DNA of 30,567 nt from a virus, in the IMG/VR virus record IMGVR_UViG_3300001472_000091, positions 1 to 30,567 of that record. One strand, given 5' to 3'. Below, in pieces: positions 14,157-19,116 of this stretch; position 1 is the first letter of the stretch; each line of letters begins with the position of its first letter. The notes beneath the pieces are model-generated. The model made no database searches. It was not told the origin of the DNA and was given only the letters and a program-made list of their open reading frames with translations. The translations under genes and the position numbers were made by a program.

Positions 14157-14764
14157 GTTACCTCCTTTAGTTTTATATCTAATTTTATATTTATTTCTAA
14201 TTTTGGCATACCAACTTTGTCGGCTAATCCAAGGTCAATCGCTTCTTTAGATTCAATGAACCAGTCGGCACGACCTTTCTCGTTTAACTGTTTGTTAAAC
14301 CATTTCTCTGACTTGTTTGAGTTTGCTGATAGGATTTTGTAAATCTTCTCATTCAAACGCTTCACCTCTTCTGCACTTGCTTGAATCTCCGAGTTCTTAC
14401 CCCATGAGGCGGAACTTACATCGTGGATCATCAATGTTGCGTCTTCTGTTATGTATCGATATCCTTCGGTTCCACAAGAGAACAGAATGACTCCACAACT
14501 CATAGCCTTTCCTTCGACTATGGTTGCTACCGGTAATTCAGAGTTCTTGATGGATGCGATCATACTCATGAGAGAGTAGACTTGACCTCCATAAGAATCA
14601 ATGATTACTGGAATAACAGATTGACCCGTATTGTGTGCCGAAGCCATCTTCTCTGCGAACTCCTTCGCTGATTTTTCATCAAACTTGTTAACTCTGATGA
14701 TGACCGGGCTGCTTCTTAATTCAACAGATTTTATATTACTGTCAATATTTCTTTTCCATAACAT
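14153..14764 (-). CDS. clpP: ClpP-like serine protease (S14)
   Basis: 203 residues from ATG 14764 (AAAGGAG 5 bases upstream; the upstream extension is rejected because it runs through a terminator). The catalytic triad can be placed: Ser89 in GlyLysAlaMetSerCysGly, His114 in AlaThrLeuMetIleHisAsp, Asp167 in AlaAspTrpPheIleGluSerLysGluAla. The GlyGly turn at 59-60 (SerTyrGlyGlyGln) fits the oxyanion loop. ClpP works as a barrel with an ATPase partner; none is seen here, so it may dock on host ClpX/ClpA or process phage proteins. It heads an operon with two lipoproteins and recA. Confidence 0.9.
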   Translation of the reverse strand: MLWKRNIDSNIKSVELRSSPVIIRVNKFDEKSAKEFAEKMASAHNTGQSVIPVIIDSYGGQVYSLMSMIASIKNSELPVATIVEGKAMSCGVILFSCGTEGYRYITEDATLMIHDVSSASWGKNSEIQASAEEVKRLNEKIYKILSANSNKSEKWFNKQLNEKGRADWFIESKEAIDLGLADKVGMPKLEINIKLDIKLKEVT

Positions 14765-14780
14765 GTTGTCTCCTTTAAAT

Positions 14781-14808
14781 AAAAAAGGCACCTGTAAACC
14801 CGTGCCTT
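14781..14808 (-). terminator. rho-independent terminator before clpP
   Basis: Minus-strand AAGGCAC (14808-14802), 10-base loop, GTGCCTT (14791-14785) followed by TTTT. The T-run ends only about 17 bases before the clpP ATG, so the terminator almost touches the ribosome site of clpP. No promoter of the window's common type lies between it and clpP. Confidence 0.8.
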
Positions 14809-14829
14809 CCTGCGGTTTATCGAAAAAGC

Positions 14830-16044
14830 CTAAGCCGCTTCTTCTTCTGAATTTTCCACTGCTAGTAGTGATTTCTCAAGTTCCAATATGAACTTAAAAT
14901 CCTCACTAGAAATCAGTCGATCAATTAGCAATGCTCTTCTGGAATTTCTACTGTTCATTCCCTTTATATTGCTTTGGTTAAAGAAGTAATATCCTGACTT
15001 CGATGGTTCAGAGTCGCCATTTTTATTTGCTTTTTCCAAATCTTTAAGATATTGAACGCTAGATTCACTAGAGAGTTGAGAGTCCACATTCTTGAATGCA
15101 TTAATCAAAGATTCATAATCAGAAATTACTATTTGATTGTCAACCATGTATTCAGCAACCATCAACAAGCCCCAAAAAGATTTTTGGGTGACTGACTTAG
15201 TCGAACTAGTTTTTGAATGCTTAACCAAGTTTGAAGTTAGACTTAATATGTTACTAAATCTGGTTCGAAAGTAAGGAGAATATTGTACTATGCCTTTATT
15301 TTCCTTTCCTTTTCCCAAATTGTAGAATTCATCCAACTTGGAGTCTCTAGCGTCTGTTTGATGCTCCTGCAGTGTTGCGATATATGCGATAGCTACCCAT
15401 TCTGTGTCTTGTGATCTCTGTATGTTAGTTTTCTTAAAACCAGCAATCTTTGGCCACATTTCTGCGATATCAGGTCGTTCCGACATTTTTCTGAAGTATT
15501 CAGATATTGGAGTATTTATCGCATTTCTCTTTTCTTGAGGATTCAGTGCATCTCCTGAGTTAATATTAACAAAGATGTCATGAAGACTTGAATATGAACA
15601 CTTGTGCATAATGGAAATAGAAATAGCAGTATCTCTAAGTGCATCTTGCAACCTTAACGGAAGCCCACTATAGTATTTGTTATTAATTCCAACTTCGGCT
15701 CCATCTGCATCAATGAAGGTGCCGATCAAAGTTAATTCATCATCAAAGAGTCTTCGCCACCCTTCAACTCGGTTTTGTCCATCGAGAGACACATAGTCCT
15801 TTCTAAGGCCTTGTACGAATTGATATTTCTGCTCAGAGACTAAGTCACCAGAATCTTCTGAAGCGATAAGTCCTGTTTCAACACTAGCCACAACAACTGG
15901 ATATGGTGTTCGACCTCTATTCGCAGACAATATGTATTGTCGACATGTGTGGTCTGACCAGCACGATCTTCGTTGGAAGGCTCGGTCGATGTGGATTTTG
16001 TGTGCTTCATTTTGAATGAAGTCTTTTGCTTTAAAATTTTGCAT
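14830..16044 (-). CDS. DUF262/ParB-like (GmrSD N-domain-like) protein
   Basis: 404 residues. The N-terminal 190 residues show the DUF262 order: an IleAspArgAlaPheGlnArgArg...Trp motif at about 18-29, TyrValSerLeuAspGlyGlnAsnArg at about 84-92 (family: DGQQR), then a CysSer...LeuHisAspIlePheValAsnIleAsnSerGly segment and LeuAsnProGlnGluLysArgAsnAla at about 168-176. DUF262 is related to the ParB nuclease/NTPase fold and forms the N-terminal part of the GmrSD type IV restriction enzyme. The DUF1524 HNH partner domain of GmrSD is not present; the C-terminal half is helical and unfamiliar. A role in phage DNA modification, in counter-defence or in host attack is possible. AGGAG-like bases precede ATG 16044. 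Ends 22 bases before a terminator. Confidence 0.72.
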   Translation of the reverse strand: MQNFKAKDFIQNEAHKIHIDRAFQRRSCWSDHTCRQYILSANRGRTPYPVVVASVETGLIASEDSGDLVSEQKYQFVQGLRKDYVSLDGQNRVEGWRRLFDDELTLIGTFIDADGAEVGINNKYYSGLPLRLQDALRDTAISISIMHKCSYSSLHDIFVNINSGDALNPQEKRNAINTPISEYFRKMSERPDIAEMWPKIAGFKKTNIQRSQDTEWVAIAYIATLQEHQTDARDSKLDEFYNLGKGKENKGIVQYSPYFRTRFSNILSLTSNLVKHSKTSSTKSVTQKSFWGLLMVAEYMVDNQIVISDYESLINAFKNVDSQLSSESSVQYLKDLEKANKNGDSEPSKSGYYFFNQSNIKGMNSRNSRRALLIDRLISSEDFKFILELEKSLLAVENSEEEAA

Positions 16045-16244
16045 TTCTGCTCCTATAATTTAATATTAAATGTTATTATCATTCATGTATTATTGTTTTT
16101 AATAACGCATAAATAAAATTTATTGATCTTAGCCGGCATTACCCGTTCCCATCGCACACCACGAGGAGGTTGATCTTGTGCGACATAAAGCCGTTCCTTT
16201 GATCACGGGGGAACGGCAAAACCCTAACAACACAGGAGGATATA
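16045..16244 (-). other. 200-bp non-coding region with two hairpins
   Basis: Between the SSB stop and the DUF262 gene. Reading the minus strand, a GCCGTTCC/GGAACGGC hairpin (arms 16217-16210 and 16197-16190, 12-base loop) is followed by a TCGCACA/TGTGCGA hairpin (16183-16177 and 16158-16152). Neither has a good U-run. The last 100 bases are very AT-rich and could hold a promoter for the DUF262 gene, but none matches the window's common type. A 15-codon ORF (16139-16186) overlaps the second hairpin. Confidence 0.5.
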
Positions 16245-17018
16245 TCAGTCTTCACTCATGAAAGCGGCGAATGCTTTATCCACGTCTGCTCCTGTTTTCT
16301 TTTTATATTGTTGAGTCTCATTGGAAGAGGACTCTGCTGAACCGTCGGAGGACAGGTAACCATCCAGCAGAGTTTGCACTTCTTCCGGAGTCTTGACATC
16401 AAACAAGTTGTCGATATCAGGAACGGAATCCAACAATTGTTGACAGTCTGCGATGCTGTCGTCACATAAGATAGATGGACGTCGGCGGGGTTGCAAGACT
16501 GTCTTTGGAAAAGAACCAGGTGTTCCGGGAATTGAATAAGTTAACTTAATATCAGTTCCTGTTTGAGAGTCAGTGATGTCTCCGTAGTCAGGATCCAATA
16601 CATAGCCCAAAAGGGTTTCATAAGCGGTCTTACCATAAGCCCAGATTTTTACACCGTCGGCTTCGTTTCCACGAACAAGAACAGGTGAATAATATCGCTT
16701 TCGAGCGAACATTTTCTTAGCTTCGTTTTTGAGGTTCTGGTCGTCACTTTGAACGCCATCCCTCCAAAGCTTTGATGCGAAATCACAGATGGCACATTCG
16801 CCACCGTCGTTTCGCTTGTTGCAGTAAATTCCAGGGTTCTTCCCTACATTGTAGTGAAAGTGGAACTCACGGAACGGATCGCCATCCGCTGTTGGTAGAA
16901 TACGAATCATTTGGTCACCAGCACTTGGTTTCCACATTGTACTCTTGCGTCCGGAGGATTTTCCACCGTTTTTTGATTGATCGAGCTTAGCTCGCATTGC
17001 ATTTAGATCTATAGCCAT
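16245..17018 (-). CDS. gp32-like ssDNA-binding protein
   Basis: 257 residues. It should coat ssDNA at the fork and recruit recombinase and helicase. The N-terminal basic leader (about 1-27) is followed by SerThrMetTrpLysProSerAlaGlyAspGlnMetIleArgIleLeuPro, the start of the gp32 OB-fold core, and a zinc site made of His (HisPheHisTyr, 53-56) and Cys66, Cys75, Cys78. The GluAlaAspGlyValLysIleTrpAlaTyrGly segment near 119-129 also fits the family. The C-terminus ends in AlaPheMetSerGluAsp after a Ser/Gln/Lys linker, like the acidic partner-binding tail of gp32. AGGAG precedes ATG 17018. It is the only gene between the promoter at 17120-17148 and the hairpins at 16152-16217. Confidence 0.9.
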   Translation of the reverse strand: MAIDLNAMRAKLDQSKNGGKSSGRKSTMWKPSAGDQMIRILPTADGDPFREFHFHYNVGKNPGIYCNKRNDGGECAICDFASKLWRDGVQSDDQNLKNEAKKMFARKRYYSPVLVRGNEADGVKIWAYGKTAYETLLGYVLDPDYGDITDSQTGTDIKLTYSIPGTPGSFPKTVLQPRRRPSILCDDSIADCQQLLDSVPDIDNLFDVKTPEEVQTLLDGYLSSDGSAESSSNETQQYKKKTGADVDKAFAAFMSED

Positions 17019-17119
17019 AATATACTCCTATATGGTTTGTTTATTTTATTGTGTTTTATCACTAAGGTAGGCAGGGTTTCAACCATACCCCCATTTGTAA
17101 TTCGTTTTTGTTATACTAT

Positions 17120-17148
17120 AATATAACATGTTTTGACTTGCTTGTCAA
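17120..17148 (-). promoter_or_regulatory. sigma70-type phage promoter, SSB unit
   Basis: Minus-strand TTGACA (17148-17143), 17 bp, TATATT (17125-17120), with AACATGT next to -10 and TTTTTAC before -35: the full family consensus. About 95 bases of leader separate it from the SSB ATG. Confidence 0.92.
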
Positions 17149-17227
17149 GTAAAAAGTTAAAGTTTTTTTCATAATCTCAAAAAAGTGTCGAAAAAAGTTT
17201 TTGAGATTTCTAGTTTTATAAAATTTA

Positions 17228-17311
17228 TGCTCGAGTAGGGATTTGAACCCCACAATTCTAACGTTATAGAGCGCCTGCCCACGTTAGTTATCTGCAACCG
17301 TACAGTCGAGC
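17228..17311 (-). tRNA. tRNA-like gene, non-canonical fold, anticodon unassigned
   Basis: 84 bases on the minus strand. The T arm is canonical (TGGGG, loop TTCAAAT, CCCTA) and the acceptor stem pairs GCTCGA with TCGAGC (the seventh pair is C/C), with A73 and no encoded CCA. The 5' half is abnormal: about 10 extra bases lie before the expected anticodon stem, no proper D stem can be drawn, and the most obvious inner helix is CTAACG/CGTTAG enclosing 18 bases. A weak GGCG/CGTT helix with an 8-base loop CTCTATAA is one possible anticodon arm (CTA or TAT), but I cannot choose. It may be a decayed or an alternatively folded tRNA. Confidence 0.55.
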
Positions 17312-17406
17312 TAATAAGGTGAAGAAAGAGGAGGTGGTTTGATTTCGCTCTCGATGATTTGAGGATCCTCATACGAAACCAACAATGTTATTATAAAAAT
17401 AATCAC
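17311..17406 (-). CDS. 31-aa membrane micro-ORF between tRNA genes
   Basis: GTG 17406 follows AGGAGG by 4 bases. The 31-residue product starts MetIleIlePheIleIleThrLeuLeuValSer, a short hydrophobic segment of about 10 residues, then an acidic stretch and a Pro-rich tail (LysProProProLeuSer). Its stop TAG ends on the first base of the tRNA-like gene. The ribosome site and the codons for the Pro run form a 12-base inverted repeat (17324-17335 and 17410-17421), which could occlude translation. It is too short for statistics, so support is the ribosome site and the membrane-like composition only. Confidence 0.4.
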   Translation of the reverse strand: MIIFIITLLVSYEDPQIIESEIKPPPLSSPY

Positions 17407-17421
17407 ATAACCTCCTCTTTC
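17324..17421. repeat. 12-bp inverted repeat bracketing micro-ORF
   Basis: GAAAGAGGAGGT at 17324-17335 and its exact complement ACCTCCTCTTTC at 17410-17421, 74 bases apart. In the minus-strand RNA the second arm contains the AGGAGG ribosome site of the 31-residue ORF and the first arm lies near its 3' end. Confidence 0.7.
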
Positions 17422-17479
17422 AAATCTCACGAATTCATCTTCCAAGGTTCTCTTATGGAGATTACTAGTCGTAAGAAAG

Positions 17480-17565
17480 TGGTACGCCAGGTAGGATTCG
17501 AACCTACGATGGGTGTTACCCGTCGCCTTAGAAGGGCGATACCATATCCACTAGGTGACTGACGC
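17480..17565 (-). tRNA. tRNA-Arg(UCU)
   Basis: 86 bases including an encoded CCA. Acceptor GCGTCAG pairs with CTGGCGT (two G-U pairs), D arm ACC...GGT, anticodon arm TCGCC-CTTCTAA-GGCGA giving anticodon UCU (reads AGA), T arm GTAGG-TTCGAAT-CCTAC, A73. The variable region is 15 bases with a 4-bp stem (GGGT/ACCC), a class II-like arm that is unusual for Arg. AGA codons are common in this window. Confidence 0.92.
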
Positions 17566-17570
17566 GTGCT

Positions 17571-17598
17571 AAAAAGCGGCCTTTTGGAAGGTAGCCGC
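17571..17598 (-). terminator. hairpin terminator, distal copy of tandem pair
   Basis: Minus strand GCGGC (17598-17594), 13-base loop TACCTTCCAAAAG, GCCGC (17580-17576), then TTTTT. It separates the 88-residue gene from the tRNA-Arg gene. Confidence 0.75.
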
Positions 17599-17627
17599 GA
17601 ACCTTTTATCAGCCTTGGAGGTTCGAT

Positions 17628-17658
17628 AAAAACAGGCCGCCTTTTGGTAGGTAGCGGC
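17628..17658 (-). terminator. hairpin terminator, proximal copy of tandem pair
   Basis: Minus strand GCCGC (17658-17654), 13-base loop TACCTACCAAAAG, GCGGC (17640-17636), CTG, then TTTTT. The loop differs from the distal copy by one base and the stem has a compensated C-G to G-C swap. Confidence 0.75.
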
Positions 17659-17679
17659 AAACCTTCAACCAACGGAGTA

Positions 17680-17946
17680 TTAAAACAATCTAATGCTTAC
17701 ATCACGAGATGAACTCGAGATAGTTCCAACTTGAGTGTTGGAGTTGAATGTGCGGTATTGTTGACGATCAATGTCCCACACGGTTTCATAGCCGGCTTTT
17801 AAGTTTCGTTCACGCAAGGTCATCGGGAATACACCATCTGGTGCTTCTGAAATGCGAACAAAGTTCATTGTTCGTTCAAATCCGGTTTGCGTTACGAAAG
17901 TGCCGGTGTATACGGTCATAGTGTTTGTGTTATTTGTGTTTGTCAT
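17680..17946 (-). CDS. small WYL_2-like (SH3/Sm-like) phage protein
   Basis: 88 residues. After a Thr/Asn-rich start comes TyrThrGlyThrPheValThrGlnThrGlyPheGluArgThrMetAsnPheValArg, then GluThrValTrpAspIleAspArgGln...ArgThrPheAsn and a final ValGlyThrIleSer strand. This order (exchangeable Gly-Thr-Phe strand, basic-rich Met-Asn-Phe strand, Val-Trp-Asp, Arg-x-Phe-Asn) matches my memory of the WYL_2 (formerly DUF2693) small proteins of large phages. The role is unknown, possibly nucleic-acid or protein regulation. It has GGAGG before ATG 17946 and its own promoter about 30 bases upstream. Confidence 0.72.
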   Translation of the reverse strand: MTNTNNTNTMTVYTGTFVTQTGFERTMNFVRISEAPDGVFPMTLRERNLKAGYETVWDIDRQQYRTFNSNTQVGTISSSSRDVSIRLF

Positions 17947-17977
17947 AATTCCTCCTAGAATATTGTTTGACTATTAT

Positions 17978-18006
17978 AATATAACATAGTTTTGATACCT
18001 TGTCAA
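17978..18006 (-). promoter_or_regulatory. sigma70-type phage promoter, WYL_2-like gene/tRNA unit
   Basis: Minus-strand TTGACA (18006-18001), 17 bp, TATATT (17983-17978), with TATGT in the spacer beside -10. It begins 19 bases after the stop of the 25-residue micro-ORF. Confidence 0.9.
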
Positions 18007-18025
18007 GTATTTTTTTAAAGTTTTT

Positions 18026-18103
18026 TTACTCTCTCTCATCAATCCATCGCCAAAATAAAGTAAAGCCGAAGATAAATAAAGAGGCCATTATTACTAATTC
18101 CAT
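18026..18103 (-). CDS. 25-aa single-membrane-span micro-protein
   Basis: ATG 18103 is preceded by AAGGAAAAC, and the frame ends at TAA 18028-18026. The product is MetGluLeuValIleMetAlaSerLeuPheIlePheGlyPheThrLeuPheTrp followed by ArgTrpIleAspGluArgGlu: one hydrophobic span of about 16 residues and a charged tail. It is the only frame between a consensus promoter (18131-18159) and the next promoter (17978-18006), so that promoter seems to exist for it or for a short RNA. Membrane micro-proteins of phages can affect lysis or host membrane processes, but no function is assigned. Confidence 0.6.
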   Translation of the reverse strand: MELVIMASLFIFGFTLFWRWIDERE

Positions 18104-18130
18104 TTTGTTTTCCTTATTTGTTATACTTAT

Positions 18131-18159
18131 AATATAACATGTTTAAGATGCCTTGTCAA
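18131..18159 (-). promoter_or_regulatory. sigma70-type phage promoter, micro-protein unit
   Basis: Minus-strand TTGACA (18159-18154), 17 bp, TATATT (18136-18131) with AACATGT beside -10. The TGA stop of the upstream 164-residue gene lies inside the -35 hexamer. Confidence 0.92.
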
Positions 18160-18650
18160 GTAAAAAGGCAAACTTTTTTTATAAAAGATTCATTTTCCCT
18201 AATTGAGTCCATCTTTACGGTGAACCAATCATCGTTTGTCTCGCCACCGTCTCTGACTCTCTCTGCCCACTCTATTTGAGTTGCGATGTATTGCCGTAAT
18301 TCTTCCTCAGTATCAAACAAGTAGCTTGAATAATCCATTCCATCCCTAATCGCTTTCTCATATTGGGGAAAGAGCTTGATCGCTGTCTGATAAACGCTTC
18401 TATAATGTCTTGCGTCTTGCAGGTGCGTCTCTTTACTAAATGAGACGTAAACCCTAGGTGAACCAAACTTTTCTTTTGTTTGTAGTACCGATATGTTTGA
18501 CAAGGGCATAATTTCTGTTGTGTAAGGTCTGTGTCTCGGACCTATCAGTGCATAGCCAATCCAGTTGGCGATAGTTCCTATTGTTCGAAAGTAGTCCTTG
18601 TGCTCTTCGCTTTGGCTACCCCACATGTTGTAGTAAATTTGGTCAGTCAT
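18156..18650 (-). CDS. hypothetical phage protein, 164 aa
   Basis: I do not recognise this protein. GGAGG stands 5 bases before ATG 18650. It is a mixed alpha/beta acidic protein with a Tyr/His-rich N-terminal third (TyrTyrAsnMetTrpGly...) and a helical C-terminal part with PheAspThrGluGluGluLeuArgGlnTyrIle near 112-122. Its stop codon TGA is part of the TTGACA -35 box of the next promoter, so the last codons are under double constraint. It overlaps the upstream SH3-like gene by 8 bases. Confidence 0.7.
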   Translation of the reverse strand: MTDQIYYNMWGSQSEEHKDYFRTIGTIANWIGYALIGPRHRPYTTEIMPLSNISVLQTKEKFGSPRVYVSFSKETHLQDARHYRSVYQTAIKLFPQYEKAIRDGMDYSSYLFDTEEELRQYIATQIEWAERVRDGGETNDDWFTVKMDSIRENESFIKKVCLFT

Positions 18651-18813
18651 TAATCCTCCAATGATCTTTGTTCCAAGTGATTCTGTTTATGTGAATTGAG
18701 ATTAAATCCCCAGTCACAAACTTTATTTGGACATCTACTCTTCTAATTCTGTGTATCTGTCCAAATAAATTTCTATTTGGACAATAAACAATGTCCATTA
18801 CTTTAATTTTCAT
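18643..18813 (-). CDS. small SH3-like protein, unknown function
   Basis: 56 residues from ATG 18813; a TTG start at 18831 would add six residues. The order LysIleLysValMetAspIleValTyrCys, PheGlyGlnIleHisArgIleArgArgVal, ValGlnIleLysPhe, and IleSerIleHisIleAsnArgIle is that of a small beta-barrel of the type repeated in this window. It is strongly basic, so nucleic-acid contact is possible. It overlaps the 65-residue gene upstream by 11 bases and the 164-residue gene downstream by 8. Confidence 0.6.
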   Translation of the reverse strand: MKIKVMDIVYCPNRNLFGQIHRIRRVDVQIKFVTGDLISIHINRITWNKDHWRIND

Positions 18814-19000
18814 TCTTCCGTATTTCCTCAAGTGTTTTGTTGAGCCGCAAAATGAGATTGCTCATTTCAAATATCTTATTCACAACATAATTTAATTCCT
18901 CTATCGGAGTTGCGGTATCGATTGCTAACCGATAAAGTATTTCAGCTTCAGATTGTAATAGTTTTTTCAACTGTTTTTTTATTTCTTGTTTCTGGTTCAT
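18803..19000 (-). CDS. small coiled-coil protein, unknown function
   Basis: 65 residues, entirely helical by composition: a Lys-rich first helix (GlnLysGlnGluIleLysLysGlnLeuLysLysLeu), a short ProIleGluGlu turn near 32, and a second helix rich in Leu, Ile and Asn. It probably forms a helical hairpin. GGAG lies 7 bases before ATG 19000. It opens a three-gene unit (with 18643-18813 and 18156-18650) that could be read from the promoter-like element at 19291-19319 inside the upstream gene. Confidence 0.6.
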   Translation of the reverse strand: MNQKQEIKKQLKKLLQSEAEILYRLAIDTATPIEELNYVVNKIFEMSNLILRLNKTLEEIRKNEN

Positions 19001-19116
19001 AATAATCTCCGATAGAATCTAAATATTTGTCGCAAGATGCAACTCTTGCTTCATTAATAATTATGATTTAAATATCCCAAGATGTCGAATTTCCGCAGAA
19101 TGTACGTATGTTAACG

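Noticed and set aside
16139-16186. 15-codon frame ATG to TAA in the SSB-DUF262 gap
   Set aside because: It has an AAGGA upstream but is too short and overlaps a hairpin; kept only as a remark.
17228-17311. Assignment of the tRNA-like gene as suppressor tRNA (CUA) or tRNA-Ile (UAU)
   Set aside because: The loop has eight bases and the stem is weak, so neither anticodon can be defended.
17427-17672. 81-codon minus-strand frame across the tRNA-Arg gene and the hairpins
   Set aside because: It reads through a canonical tRNA and two terminator hairpins, and has no ribosome site.
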